Part shown: positions 1 through 9,065 of the stretch, piece after piece
How positions within the stretch are numbered: position 1 is the stretch's first letter
Layout: the number at the start of each line of letters is the position of its first letter
Source of the DNA: Granulicella arctica
Lineage (GTDB): Bacteria > Acidobacteriota > Terriglobia > Terriglobales > Acidobacteriaceae
Assembly (NCBI RefSeq): GCF_025685605.1
Contig: NZ_JAGTUT010000001.1
Span: 2,480,001 to 2,544,000 of the forward strand
DNA length: 64,000 nucleotides
Direction of reading: 5' to 3'
Notes under the pieces: model-generated
Seen by the model: the letters and a program-made list of their open reading frames with translations, nothing else
What the model was told of the DNA's origin: nothing
Databases searched by the model: none
Made by a program: the position numbers and the translations under genes

Positions 1-24
1 GGACTCTTCAGGATTAGTGAAAGA

Positions 25-234
25 ATGATGGTTATGGCTGATTTGACTTTGGTTTATGGAATGCGACTTTTACCGGCGGATGAGATCACCGGTGTGGGCG
101 AGGCTCCTGTGGCGCTGAAGAATGGCAATGAGGCGCATGTGACGATGCATGTGCTCGAGGGCTCGCGGGAGCAGATCGAGAAGCAGCTTCGGCTGAGCAT
201 TGACGCGTTCTTTGATTTCTACCCCGAGATATAG
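25..234 (+). CDS. Small hypothetical protein
   Basis: A 69-residue open frame near the window edge, with no family I recognise. It has an alternating hydrophobic start (LTLVYGMRLLPADE), a middle with several charged residues and a C-terminal helix-like stretch (REQIEKQLRLSIDAFFDFYP). There is no signal peptide or membrane segment. ATG codons at 25, 28 and 34 are all possible starts and none has a strong Shine-Dalgarno site. The base composition and reading direction match the following genes, which supports it being real, but the function is unknown. Confidence 0.55.
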   Translation: MMVMADLTLVYGMRLLPADEITGVGEAPVALKNGNEAHVTMHVLEGSREQIEKQLRLSIDAFFDFYPEI

Positions 235-346
235 GCTGCTCTACCTTTGATCTGCTCTGCTTCAATGAGGGCTGTATTGAAATGAGACAGGTACGCCTGC
301 GGCTGCTCTTTCCGACGAAAAGGAAGGAGTAGGCGGAGGTTTGTGC

Positions 347-1183
347 ATGGCTTTGTTTCTGAAAAATCTCTTCCTTGGCGTGCTGTCGGTGGGGCTGGCG
401 GCGTATGGCATGAGCGCAGGAGCGCAGGTGGAGCGGACGAACTTCCGTCTGCCCGTGGTGCCGGTGCAGATGGTTGCGGAGATCGGTCCGCAGGCGAGCA
501 TTGAGGACGAGCTGCATGTGATGTCGTCGCAGGCGGGCGTGATCTTCGCGGGGGAGGTACTGAAGATCACCGAGCACAGTCAACAGGGGTCAGTGGGCTC
601 AGGTTGGGTGGATGTGGAGTTCCGGGTTGAGGAGGCGATCCGCGGGTGTGTAGGACAGAGAACGTATGAGCTCAGGGAGTGGGCTGGGCTTTGGGCAGGT
701 GGAATCCAGCGATACAGGGTTGGTGAGCGGCTGCTGATGCTGCTTCATGTGCCGAGTGCTTCGGGGATGAGCTCGCCGGTGGGCGGGCAGGATGGGGCGA
801 TCCCGCTGGTTGGCAACGGAGTCGCGCCGACGGCGGAGGATTCATTTGCCGACGTTGGCGAACAGGCGGTGGACCTGCGTTGGATCCAGGCGCGGCTGCT
901 GCGGACGGCCTCGCGGGTGGGTAATGGAGCGCATGGCCGGCCGGTGGTGCCGGTGGAACCGATCCTTGTGGGCAGGTCGCAGAACCAGTTTGTGACGCGG
1001 AAGGATACGGCTGCTGGAGGGCGGCGGCTGCAGCCGGGAATCCCGGGGAATGGCGGCTTTGTGCAGGCTCCGGTAACCTTTGCAGGCGTAGCAGGTGGAG
1101 AGGGTTCGCAGGGATCGACGTTGCGCGTGGTGATCGCGATGCTTGGTGCGTGGGAGACCGAGCAGGCGAATGCTGCGCGTTGA
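347..1183 (+). CDS. Exported hypothetical protein, possible NTR/OB-like fold
   Basis: A 278-residue protein with an N-terminal signal peptide (hydrophobic run LFLGVLSVGLAAYGMSAGAQ), so it is exported. The mature N-terminal half has the pattern GEVLKI ... VEFRVEEAIRG ... REWAGLW ... RYRVGERLLMLL, which resembles beta-barrel NTR/TIMP-like proteins. That comparison is mine and weak. The C-terminal third is Gly/Val-rich and low in complexity. I chose ATG 347 because GGAGG at 335-339 lies seven bases upstream; a TTG at 341 is the alternative. Its end overlaps the start of the next exported protein by 14 bases, so the two are probably translationally coupled and may work together outside the cytoplasm. 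Confidence 0.75.
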   Translation: MALFLKNLFLGVLSVGLAAYGMSAGAQVERTNFRLPVVPVQMVAEIGPQASIEDELHVMSSQAGVIFAGEVLKITEHSQQGSVGSGWVDVEFRVEEAIRGCVGQRTYELREWAGLWAGGIQRYRVGERLLMLLHVPSASGMSSPVGGQDGAIPLVGNGVAPTAEDSFADVGEQAVDLRWIQARLLRTASRVGNGAHGRPVVPVEPILVGRSQNQFVTRKDTAAGGRRLQPGIPGNGGFVQAPVTFAGVAGGEGSQGSTLRVVIAMLGAWETEQANAAR

Positions 1184-4115
1184 GGAATTGAGGAGCTTCC
1201 TGTTCGCGGCTGTCCTGAGTGTTTTGGCGGTAGGCTCTGCGGAGGGTGCGAATCCGCGATGGACGACAGGGCCGCCGTACTTCAACAATTCAGGACAGAT
1301 TGTGATCTGGTATACGGATCAGCCGCTGTATTTCACTGATCCGGGAGACCTGAGCGCTTCGGTGAACCATGCGGCAGCAGATGCGATGGTAGCGGCGGCG
1401 GCTGGTGTGTGGAATGTGCCGAGCGCGCGGATCGTGCTGCAGCAGGGTGGGATCCTCGATGAACAGGTAAGTGGTTCGAACGTCTACATGGGGAGCAATG
1501 GGCTGGTGTTTCCGGCGGACGTTCAGAGCGCGAACTATGCTGCGAAACAGATTGCGGTGGTGTACGACCGGGATGGGTCGGTGACGGACCTGCTGCTGGG
1601 AAGTGGAGCGAGCGATCCGAGTGGATGCCGACAGAATGCGGTGACGGAAAGCGTGGACTCGATCGTTCCTGCGGGCTTTATCCAACACGCGGTGATTGTT
1701 CTGAATGGGCGATGCACCGGACCGGCTCCACAGCAGCAACTCCAGATGCAGTACCAGTTGGAGCGTGTGTTTGGGCGGGTGCTGGGGCTTGGGTGGTCGC
1801 AGTTGAACGACAACGTCTTTATGGGATCGCCGACGCCTACGGCGGCTCAGGCCTTGCATTGGCCGATCATGCATCCGATCGACATCATCTGCGGCCTGTA
1901 CACGTACCAGTGCCTGCCACAGCCGTTTACACTGCGCGATGACGATGTGGCGTCAATCACGGAAGGGTATCCAGTGTTGAGCAATCCTGGACCGGGTAAG
2001 CAGCTGAGTTATTCCAATGCGAGCGCGCTGGTGGGAACGCTGCTGTTTCCCACGCAGGAGGGAATGGCCGGCGTGAACATGCTGATGACAAGGAATGCGA
2101 TTCCGCAGCAGGTGATGGAGCCGTGGGACGATCTCTCGGCGGCGAGTGGCATCTTCCACCAGCAGCAGGGGGGAAATCCGACTACGACGAGTTCAACAGG
2201 GATTGCAGGAAGCCTTGGATCACTCAAGGACAACCTTGGCGCGGACATTGCGGGCTACTTCAGTTTCTCCTGGAGTCCGGTACCCGCTGGGGAGGAAGGG
2301 CAGGACCTGTATCTGCGTTCCGAGCCGATCAATCCTTTGTATACAGGGGCGTATGCGATCGCACCGTACACGGCGTCTACGGTGAATCCTTCCGGGGCCG
2401 TGGCGGGTTGGCATGTCAGTGACATTCCGGCAGGCTGGGGGGGCTACTTTGCAGTGCCGGTGCCCAATGCGGCGAGTACCTGTGGGGCGGGTGGTGATGG
2501 GACCGAGGACGCTCCGGTGGCCCCGGGCGCGGGCGGGTGGTGGACCGGGGTGCTTTGTGGACCGACTTCGAGTCCGTGGTCGTTTGCGCATACTGCCTGG
2601 GTCGGGCTTCCGGTGCTGGGCAGTCGGAGCCTTACGGTGGAGGTGACGGCGCTGGACGAGCAGGGGTTGTCGACTGCGAACAAGGCCCGGCCCGTGCTGG
2701 GTGCCTGGAGCGCGGGTGATGCCACGGGGACGCCGCCTACGCTGGCTGCGGCTGCGGTGGCCTTCAACAGTGTGGTGTCGGGGATGACACGAACGATTGT
2801 GCAGAGCTCAATCGCGCAGACGCTACGGATCGCGATTGCGGATGAACGGGGGGATGGACGGCCGGACTACAACTATCGCGCACGGGTGTTGTATGCAGAC
2901 GCGATCGCTCCAGCTACAGGGAGTGGAAGCACGCAGGTGACGATTACGGGGATGGGGTTTCGGCCGGGTAATTCGGTTACGGTGAACGGCGTGGTGGCGA
3001 CGGTGGCGAGTTGGACGGCAACGACGATTGTGGCGACAATTCCATATTTGAAGAGCGTGCTACCGGGTATGACGATGCAGGCAGATGTCGTGGTGACGGA
3101 CCTGTCGACGAGTGGGACGACTGTGATGACGGGGGTGTTTACGTACGTCTATACGGCGCTGCCGTATACCCTGGCGTTGATCTCTGCGCCATCCGGGAAC
3201 CTGCCGGTTGGCTTGACGGCTTCCCCTGCTTTTTCGGTGAAGGCTATTGATGTGGATGGGGTGACACCGATGCCGGGCGTGCTGGTGGTGTTTTCGGCGA
3301 TGTCGGGTGCGGTGCAATGGGGAACGTGCGGGCTGGCAGCTTCTTGCACGGTGGTGACAGACGCGAATGGGCTTGCTTCGACGGTGGTGACGCCTGCGGC
3401 TCCAGGGGTGGTGACGTTGCAGGCGGCGGCGCTCGGATTGACGCAGACGATCTCGTTTACGGCATTGCCGCTGGTGCGGTCGGTGACGGTGGTGCCTGCG
3501 GCGATGTGGCTGGCGGCGGGGTCTACGGTCAATTGGACTGAGACTGCGACTTTGTCGCAGCAGGGGTCGGCGGCAACGCTGGTGCCGGTCACGTGGACGA
3601 CCTCGGGTGCGGGGCTTAGCCTGTCGGGAACGCAGGGGGTGACGGACTCGGGCGGAATGGCTACATCAGCAGTGAAGGGTGGACCGCTGGCTGGCGGCGT
3701 GCAGGCGACGGGGTCGGTGTGTGCGTGGACCGGGGTGTGCGCCGGATTTGTTGTGCAGGGGGTAGACCCTTCGCAGTTTGTAGTCGTGGGACCGAGTGGA
3801 GCAGCGCAGTCGGTAGAGGCCGCGACGAGCCTGGTGCCTATGAGCTTTGAGGTGACGGATGCTGCGGGCGACCCAATCGCGGGTGCGGAGGTGGAGGTGC
3901 ATCAGACGGTGGGCCAGTGGACCGTCGCGTGTCCGGTGCAGGGCCGATGCCCGGTGGCTCCGGTGTATAGCGCTTCGACCACCGCGTTGGTCTCGGATGG
4001 GAGCGGGATGGTGGTGGTGGTGCCGATGCAGATTGCGGGTGCAGAGGTGACGAATGTTGTTGTCACGTCAGGCACAGCGGGGTTCGTCTCCTTGACGTTG
4101 CAAAAACACCCGTAG
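1170..4115 (+). CDS. Exported matrixin-like pseudoprotease with TIG and Ig-like domains
   Basis: A 981-residue secreted protein. Domains in order: signal peptide (about 1-25); a metzincin/matrixin-like region to about 265; a long unassigned region; an IPT/TIG domain at about 577-665 (GSTQVTITGMGF, TTIVATIPY); then two to three Ig/Big-like domains to the C terminus (residues about 669-975). In the matrixin region the zinc motif HExxHxxGxxH is represented by RVFGRVLGLGW (residues 199-209), followed by a Met-turn-like WPIMHP and a DDDVASI segment like the DDIxGI of matrixins. All three zinc histidines and the catalytic glutamate are missing, so protease activity is unlikely. It may bind a surface ligand. 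ATG 1170 is chosen because a signal peptide follows directly; a TTG at 1143 would add nine residues. Confidence 0.8.
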   Translation: MLRVEELRSFLFAAVLSVLAVGSAEGANPRWTTGPPYFNNSGQIVIWYTDQPLYFTDPGDLSASVNHAAADAMVAAAAGVWNVPSARIVLQQGGILDEQVSGSNVYMGSNGLVFPADVQSANYAAKQIAVVYDRDGSVTDLLLGSGASDPSGCRQNAVTESVDSIVPAGFIQHAVIVLNGRCTGPAPQQQLQMQYQLERVFGRVLGLGWSQLNDNVFMGSPTPTAAQALHWPIMHPIDIICGLYTYQCLPQPFTLRDDDVASITEGYPVLSNPGPGKQLSYSNASALVGTLLFPTQEGMAGVNMLMTRNAIPQQVMEPWDDLSAASGIFHQQQGGNPTTTSSTGIAGSLGSLKDNLGADIAGYFSFSWSPVPAGEEGQDLYLRSEPINPLYTGAYAIAPYTASTVNPSGAVAGWHVSDIPAGWGGYFAVPVPNAASTCGAGGDGTEDAPVAPGAGGWWTGVLCGPTSSPWSFAHTAWVGLPVLGSRSLTVEVTALDEQGLSTANKARPVLGAWSAGDATGTPPTLAAAAVAFNSVVSGMTRTIVQSSIAQTLRIAIADERGDGRPDYNYRARVLYADAIAPATGSGSTQVTITGMGFRPGNSVTVNGVVATVASWTATTIVATIPYLKSVLPGMTMQADVVVTDLSTSGTTVMTGVFTYVYTALPYTLALISAPSGNLPVGLTASPAFSVKAIDVDGVTPMPGVLVVFSAMSGAVQWGTCGLAASCTVVTDANGLASTVVTPAAPGVVTLQAAALGLTQTISFTALPLVRSVTVVPAAMWLAAGSTVNWTETATLSQQGSAATLVPVTWTTSGAGLSLSGTQGVTDSGGMATSAVKGGPLAGGVQATGSVCAWTGVCAGFVVQGVDPSQFVVVGPSGAAQSVEAATSLVPMSFEVTDAAGDPIAGAEVEVHQTVGQWTVACPVQGRCPVAPVYSASTTALVSDGSGMVVVVPMQIAGAEVTNVVVTSGTAGFVSLTLQKHP

Positions 4116-4192
4116 TGTAGAAAAGCCGGGTGGAGTGGCTGGCGCATCAGATAATTGAAAGCATCAACGACAGCTTTCGGGAGACTGACTTT

Positions 4193-5578
4193 ATGGCGGG
4201 TGCTGCGGCAGCTACGAATGGACGATTGCGGAAGCGTGTTGTGATTCTTGGCGGGGGATTTGGCGGGTTGAATGCTGCCCGTGGGCTGGCGCATCTACCA
4301 GTGGACGTTACCTTGGTCGATCGCAAGAACCACCATACGTTTCAGCCGCTGCTATACCAGGTGGCGCTGGCGGTGCTCTCGCCTGCGGACATTGCCCAGC
4401 CGATCCGATCGATTCTGAGTCGGCAGAAGAATACTGAAGTGCTGATGGATGAGGCTATCGGCTTCGATCTGGAACGCAAGCTGGTGCTGCTGAAGACCGG
4501 AGCCCGGCTTGAATATGACTATTTGATCCTGGCGACCGGCTCAACGCACTCCTACTTCGGCAAGGACGGTTGGTCGAAGCTTGCTCCCGGGCTGAAAACA
4601 GTTGAGGATGCGACGGAGATCCGGCGGCGGGTGTTGCTTGCTTTTGAGTTGGCGGAGCGGCAGATGCTTGAGACGGGGTCACATCCGGCGTTGAACTTCG
4701 TGATTATCGGCGGCGGACCGACCGGTGTGGAGCTGGCGGGAGCGATCAGTGATATCGCCAAGTTATACATGGCGCGGGACTTCCGGCATATCAATCCGGG
4801 TCAGGCGCAGGTGGTGATCCTTGAGGGGTCGCCGCATATTCTTGGGGCTTACCCCGACGATTTGCAGGTGAGCGCGCGGAAACAGCTTGAGGCCCTTGGC
4901 GTGCAGTTGCGGACAAATACGAAGGTGACGGATGTTCAACCAGGGTATGTGATGGTGGGTGATACCCGGATTGACGCCGTGGTGACGTTGTGGGCGGCGG
5001 GGGTGCAGGCTTCGCCCCTCGGTAAGCTGCTGGGCGTTGAGACGGACAAGAAGGGCTGTGTTGTGGTGGATCAATACCTGAATCCCCCGGGTCATCCTGA
5101 GATATTTGTGTGCGGCGACCTGGCGCAGGTGATGCAGGACGGGAAGCAGGTCCCGGGAGTAGCGCAGCCTGCCATGCAGATGGGAACGTATGCGGCTGAA
5201 CGCATTGGGCGGCTTATCGGTGCGAGCCATGGCAGCGACGGAACTGGAAACAGTAAGGGCTTTCGCTACTTCGACAAAGGCGACATGGCGACGATTGGGC
5301 GAACTGCGGCTGTCGCGAATATTAAATGGCCGTTCAAGGCACATTGGAGCGGGTTTCCGGCGTGGCTCACGTGGCTCTTCGTGCACATCTTTTTCCTGGT
5401 CGGCTTCCAGAATCGTTTCTTTGTGTTCTGGTCGTGGGCATGGACGTATCTCGGTGAGAAAGACGGAGTTCGCCTGATTACAGGGTCACAGGAGTTGCCG
5501 GGCTGGGAGACGAGTGATGGAGCTTACGGTACGCTGACAACGAAACCACTTGAGGCGGAACTTCCGGCTGTTCGGTAG
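4193..5578 (+). CDS. ndh: Type II NADH dehydrogenase (NDH-2)
   Basis: A 461-residue FAD-dependent NADH:quinone oxidoreductase that passes electrons from NADH to membrane quinone without pumping protons. The FAD-binding Rossmann motif GGGFGG is near residue 20. A second nucleotide-binding motif (IIGGGPTGVELAG) lies near residue 170, and VFVCGDLAQV-type FAD closure is seen as IFVCGDLAQV near 305. The aromatic C terminus (WLTWLFVHIFFLVGFQNRF) is the usual membrane-associated helix region of the family. ATG 4193 is preferred over GTG 4130, since GGGAG at 4179-4183 precedes it and the Rossmann fold begins shortly after. Length is normal for the family. Confidence 0.92.
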   Translation: MAGAAAATNGRLRKRVVILGGGFGGLNAARGLAHLPVDVTLVDRKNHHTFQPLLYQVALAVLSPADIAQPIRSILSRQKNTEVLMDEAIGFDLERKLVLLKTGARLEYDYLILATGSTHSYFGKDGWSKLAPGLKTVEDATEIRRRVLLAFELAERQMLETGSHPALNFVIIGGGPTGVELAGAISDIAKLYMARDFRHINPGQAQVVILEGSPHILGAYPDDLQVSARKQLEALGVQLRTNTKVTDVQPGYVMVGDTRIDAVVTLWAAGVQASPLGKLLGVETDKKGCVVVDQYLNPPGHPEIFVCGDLAQVMQDGKQVPGVAQPAMQMGTYAAERIGRLIGASHGSDGTGNSKGFRYFDKGDMATIGRTAAVANIKWPFKAHWSGFPAWLTWLFVHIFFLVGFQNRFFVFWSWAWTYLGEKDGVRLITGSQELPGWETSDGAYGTLTTKPLEAELPAVR

Positions 5579-5590
5579 GAAGTAAAGACG

Positions 5591-5812
5591 TCAGTCGGCG
5601 GAGAGCTGATCCCTGGTGCGTTCAGAGCGGCTGCCGTTTTGGCGATCAGCAGACCGGTGTCCGCGATTCTTAAGCACAAAGGTGGCTTTGCAAAACCTGC
5701 ACTGCCAAGGATAGAAGCCGAGTTTCTGCAGAATGACCTTTTGAAAGAATCCCTCCTGCTTCATGCGACGTGCCTGGAGCGCTTCACATTTCGGGCATTG
5801 TGTCTGCGACAT
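5591..5812 (-). CDS. Small zinc-ribbon protein
   Basis: A 73-residue cytoplasmic protein with two Cys pairs, CPKC near residue 6 and CRFC near residue 38. These can form one zinc ribbon around a basic middle (ARRMKQEGFFQKVILQKLGFYPWQ, shown only in part by its key residues R, K and W). The C-terminal tail is basic and looks disordered. It may bind nucleic acid or be a small partner protein, but no specific function can be assigned. It converges with the NDH-2 gene, with only 12 bases between the stops. AAGAGG upstream of ATG 5812 can serve as ribosome site. Confidence 0.7.
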   Translation of the reverse strand: MSQTQCPKCEALQARRMKQEGFFQKVILQKLGFYPWQCRFCKATFVLKNRGHRSADRQNGSRSERTRDQLSAD

Positions 5813-6165
5813 AACAGGTAGCCTCTTTCGTTCTGAACTTACGTTACTGCTTAGATGGAGAACATTCAGCCCAGAGCAGTCTAGACCTGAGAACGCCAGA
5901 TGGCTAATGAATTGGGTAACCTGATCATGGTACGCGAATTCAGTCGTACGACGCTTGAGCTGGCTGATGGCGTCATTTGCCTATATCGACGCTTTGAAGT
6001 TGAAGTTCAAGACGGCTGAGAAGTTAGGCGCGGTGGGAGTGTGCGATGTCTGCACCGTATCGTCAATCAATGCATTTATTTGCGTTATCGATTGCTACTT
6101 AGAGCTACTGGCATCCCTGAATGCGTGGCCCGCGTCGGAATACCTGAACGCAAAACAGGGGATAC
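5813..6165. other. Intergenic region without a recognised gene
   Basis: About 350 bases between the start of the zinc-ribbon gene and the start of the oxidoreductase, so it should hold two divergent promoters. No convincing sigma-70 pair, riboswitch or RNA gene was found. An open frame starting at 5955 runs through it into the next gene in another frame and looks spurious. Confidence 0.5.
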
Positions 6166-7281
6166 ATGATGACAGCAAGAGTTGTGAACGGGCGGAAGGT
6201 GCGGTACGCCGTGGTTGGGGCTGGGTGGATCGCGCAGGCAGCATTTATGCCAGGCGTGGAGCACACCGGGAATAGCGAGATGGTTGCGCTCGTAACAGGG
6301 CACGAGGAAAAAGCAGCCAAATTGGGCGAGAAGTATGGAATCGCCAACACCTACAGCTATGACGAATTCGACGCCATGCTTGCGTCAGGCGACGTGGATG
6401 CGGTGTACCTCGCAACGCCGAACTTCGATCACGTCGGATATGCCGTGAAGACTCTGAATGCGGGCATCCACTTGCTGCTGGAGAAGCCGATGGCGGTGAG
6501 CGTCGAGGAATGTGAGGAGATGATTGCGGCTTCGCAGCGGTCCGGAGCGAAGCTGATGGTGGCGTACCGGTTGCATCATGAGCCGGGAACGCTGGCGGCG
6601 ATCGAGAAGGTGCGGAGTGGTGATCTGGGGACGATCCGGTTCTTCAATTCAAGTTTTTCGCAGCAGGTAAAGGGGAGCAACCATCGCGCAAAGCATGGCT
6701 TCTGGGCTGGTCCTGTGCCGGATATGGGACCGTATCCATTGAACGAGGTGCGCAACCTGTTTGGCGCGGAGCCGATCGAGGTATTTGCGATGGGCGTGAA
6801 CACGGACGAACGTTTCAACTTCGAAGACACGGTATCGGTGACCTTGAAGTTTGAGGGCGCACGCATTGCATCCTTCGTGCTGAGTTATAACGGCGGCGAT
6901 GTAGATGACGTTCGCGTGGTGGGGAACAAGGGCGACCTGTTCTCGCAGCCTGCGTACCAGGTCGGCTCTGCCATGGAGCACCTGGTCACGATTGACAAGA
7001 AGAAGAGTTCGAAGTCTTTCGAGAAAACGGATCATTTTGGCGGGGAGCTGAAGTACTTCTCGGACTGCATCCTTGACGATCGTGAGCCTGAGGCGGATGG
7101 CGAAGAGGGGATGCTGGATGTGCGGGTTCTGGCGGCGATTGAGCGTTCGCTTGCGAGCGGACAGGTGCAGACGCTTGAGCCGGTGTATCGAAAGAAGCGG
7201 CCGGTAAGTTCGCAGCTTGAGACGTTAGGGGCAGTGAAGGAGCCGGAGTTGGTTGGAGCCAAGAAGCCTAGCGAGGGGTAG
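6166..7281 (+). CDS. Gfo/Idh/MocA family oxidoreductase
   Basis: A 371-residue NAD(P)-dependent dehydrogenase related to glucose-fructose oxidoreductase and inositol dehydrogenase. The N-terminal Rossmann motif is YAVVGAGWIAQAAFMPG. The conserved LATPNFDH and the catalytic lysine motif LLEKPMAVS follow at about residues 80-112. The C-terminal half is the alpha/beta substrate domain (GPVPDMGPYPLNEVRNLFG). There is no twin-arginine signal, unlike the periplasmic GFOR, so it is probably cytoplasmic. The substrate is likely a sugar or polyol but cannot be named. ATG codons at 6166 and 6169 are equally possible starts; GGGG at 6158-6161 precedes them. Confidence 0.88.
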   Translation: MMTARVVNGRKVRYAVVGAGWIAQAAFMPGVEHTGNSEMVALVTGHEEKAAKLGEKYGIANTYSYDEFDAMLASGDVDAVYLATPNFDHVGYAVKTLNAGIHLLLEKPMAVSVEECEEMIAASQRSGAKLMVAYRLHHEPGTLAAIEKVRSGDLGTIRFFNSSFSQQVKGSNHRAKHGFWAGPVPDMGPYPLNEVRNLFGAEPIEVFAMGVNTDERFNFEDTVSVTLKFEGARIASFVLSYNGGDVDDVRVVGNKGDLFSQPAYQVGSAMEHLVTIDKKKSSKSFEKTDHFGGELKYFSDCILDDREPEADGEEGMLDVRVLAAIERSLASGQVQTLEPVYRKKRPVSSQLETLGAVKEPELVGAKKPSEG

Positions 7282-7317
7282 AGAAATGGGCTAGCGCAAA
7301 AACTGACCACAGATGCA

Positions 7318-7348
7318 CCAAGGGGCAGCCTTGAAGGCTGCCCCTTGG
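7318..7348. terminator. Bidirectional hairpin terminator
   Basis: A perfect 13-bp stem CCAAGGGGCAGCC / GGCTGCCCCTTGG with a five-base loop, placed between the convergent ends of the oxidoreductase and ilvE. No long T run follows on either strand, so termination strength is uncertain. Confidence 0.7.
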
Positions 7349-7365
7349 CGTGTTGAGGATAAGGA

Positions 7366-8307
7366 CTAAGCGCCTACAGCCTCGGCCACTTTTACTTTGA
7401 CAGGGGTGAGCCAGTTGTAGCGATCGGCCTTGACACCGTCGACGAGGCTAAAGAATTCGTCGTGAAGAGCCTTGGTTACCGGTCCCATGGTGCCGTCGCC
7501 GACGAGGATGCGATCGACGGAGCGGAGATGGGTGACCTCTGCTGCTGTGCCGGTGAAGAAAGCTTCGTCGCAGATGTAGAGCATCTCGCGCGGCAGCGAC
7601 TGCTCGACGACGGGAATGCCGAGGTGATGAGCCAGCGTGAGGATCGAGCTGCGTGTAATGCCATTGAGCACGGAGTTGGCGAGGGGCGTGGTGTAGAGGA
7701 TGCCGCCGCGTACGAGGAAGAGATTCTCGCCTGAGCCTTCGGAGAGATAGCCGTTGACGTCGAGCGCGATGCCCTCGGAATAGCCGTTAATCTCGGCTTC
7801 CATGCGGATCAGTTGCGAGTTCATGTAATTCGCACCGGCCTTAGCGAGCGAAGGCATGGTGTTGGGCGCAAGGCGGCTCCAGCTGGAGACGCAAACGTCA
7901 GCGCCATCGTTGCCGGGAACGTACTTGCCCCAGGGGAAGTTCGCTACGTAGACCTCGACCGGCGACTTGAGGGGATTGACGCCGATCTCACCGTAGCCTC
8001 GGAAGGCGATAGGGCGGATGTAGCAGGGCGTGACTCCGTTGGCTTCGATGACATCGACGACGGCTGCGCAGAGCTGGTCGACGGTATAGGGAAGGGGCAT
8101 GCGGTAGATCTTTGCCGAGTCCAGAAGGCGCTGCATGTGCTCGGGCAGGCGGAAGACACCGGCTCCATCAGGCTGCGAATAACAGCGGATGCCTTCAAAT
8201 ACTGAGGATCCGTAGTGGATTACGTGACTCATGACATGGATCTGGGCTTTCTCCCATGGGATGAGCTGGCCGTTGTGCCAGATGTGTTCGGTGGTCTGTA
8301 ATGGCAT
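7366..8307 (-). CDS. ilvE: Branched-chain amino acid aminotransferase
   Basis: A 313-residue fold-type IV PLP enzyme that carries out the last step of Val, Leu and Ile synthesis and the first step of their breakdown, with 2-oxoglutarate/glutamate as partner. Diagnostic elements: HVIHYGSSVFEGIRCY near residue 28, the YIRPIAFRGYGEIGVNP segment, the PLP lysine region (SLAKAGANYMNSQL), and EGSGENLFLVRGG followed by GITRSSIL, which bind phosphate and substrate. Length is normal. AGGAGA lies five bases before ATG 8307. It stands alone, not in an ilv operon, and diverges from the MarC gene. Confidence 0.95.
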   Translation of the reverse strand: MPLQTTEHIWHNGQLIPWEKAQIHVMSHVIHYGSSVFEGIRCYSQPDGAGVFRLPEHMQRLLDSAKIYRMPLPYTVDQLCAAVVDVIEANGVTPCYIRPIAFRGYGEIGVNPLKSPVEVYVANFPWGKYVPGNDGADVCVSSWSRLAPNTMPSLAKAGANYMNSQLIRMEAEINGYSEGIALDVNGYLSEGSGENLFLVRGGILYTTPLANSVLNGITRSSILTLAHHLGIPVVEQSLPREMLYICDEAFFTGTAAEVTHLRSVDRILVGDGTMGPVTKALHDEFFSLVDGVKADRYNWLTPVKVKVAEAVGA

Positions 8308-8330
8308 GATCTCTCCTGACTTTGAGCATG

Positions 8331-8359
8331 ATTATAGCCATCGCGTGAGAGACTGTAAG
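8331..8359 (-). promoter_or_regulatory. Candidate ilvE promoter
   Basis: On the minus strand, a perfect -10 TATAAT (8336-8331) lies 17 bases from CTTACA (8359-8354), which is a 4/6 match to -35. The predicted transcript would start near 8324, giving a short leader before ATG 8307. The -35 touches the start of the divergent MarC gene. Confidence 0.5.
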
Positions 8360-8360
8360 G

Positions 8361-9044
8361 ATGATGTTTGATCCACACAGCGTTAGCCTGGCCGTAATCG
8401 AGCGATCGGCATACGTGCGGTTTTCGTTGTTGGCGCTGAGTTCGATCTTCTTTCTCGTCGATCCGTTTGCGGCATTGCCTACCTTCCTGGCGGTGACTGA
8501 GGGGTCCGATCCTGCTCGCAGGAGGCGGATGGCGTGGAAGGCTTCGCTGACGGCTTGCATCTTTCTGTCGGCGTTTGCGCTGGGCGGACAGTACATCTTC
8601 CGGATGTTCGGGATTACGCTGCCAGCGTTCGAGATTGCGGGCGGTGTGATCCTGCTGCTAATTGGGCTGGATATGCTCGAGGCAAAACGCTCGCCCACGC
8701 AGGAGTCAAGCGGCGACACCATGGCCGCTGCGAGCAAGGAAGACGCGGGTATTGTGCCGCTAGGTATTCCGATGCTGGCTGGTCCGGGATCCATTACGAG
8801 CGTGATGGTGCTGGTGGGACAGGCGCAGACGCGCTGGCAGATGGTGGCGATCCTAGGATCGATCTTCATCACAGCGGTGGTCTGCTACTTGGTGCTGGGG
8901 AACTCCGACAAGGTGGCGCGGGCGCTTGGAGATACGGGCATTCGCATCCTGGTGCGCATCATGGGACTGCTGCTGGTGGCATTGGCGGTGCAGTACTTCG
9001 TGAACGGCATGGTCGACCTGGGCGTGATTGCGAAGCCTTCTTAG
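8361..9044 (+). CDS. MarC family (UPF0056) integral membrane protein
   Basis: A 227-residue inner-membrane protein with about six hydrophobic segments. The family signature is clear: LSSIFFLVDPFAALPTFLAVT near the N terminus, then AGGVILLLIGLDML and the PLGIPMLAGPGSITSVM loop in the middle, ending with GIRILVRIMGLLLVALAVQYFVNG. The MarC name comes from a multiple-antibiotic-resistance locus but resistance was not borne out for the family; its role is unknown, possibly transport. ATG codons at 8361 and 8364 are both possible. Convergent with the following gene, 21 bases apart. Confidence 0.9.
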   Translation: MMFDPHSVSLAVIERSAYVRFSLLALSSIFFLVDPFAALPTFLAVTEGSDPARRRRMAWKASLTACIFLSAFALGGQYIFRMFGITLPAFEIAGGVILLLIGLDMLEAKRSPTQESSGDTMAAASKEDAGIVPLGIPMLAGPGSITSVMVLVGQAQTRWQMVAILGSIFITAVVCYLVLGNSDKVARALGDTGIRILVRIMGLLLVALAVQYFVNGMVDLGVIAKPS

Positions 9045-9065
9045 GCTGCGAATTGCTTGAAGCGG

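Noticed and set aside
5955-6275. 106-codon frame before the Gfo/Idh/MocA gene
   Set aside because: It runs 110 bases into that gene in another frame, and its second half is the shifted reading of a clear Rossmann domain.
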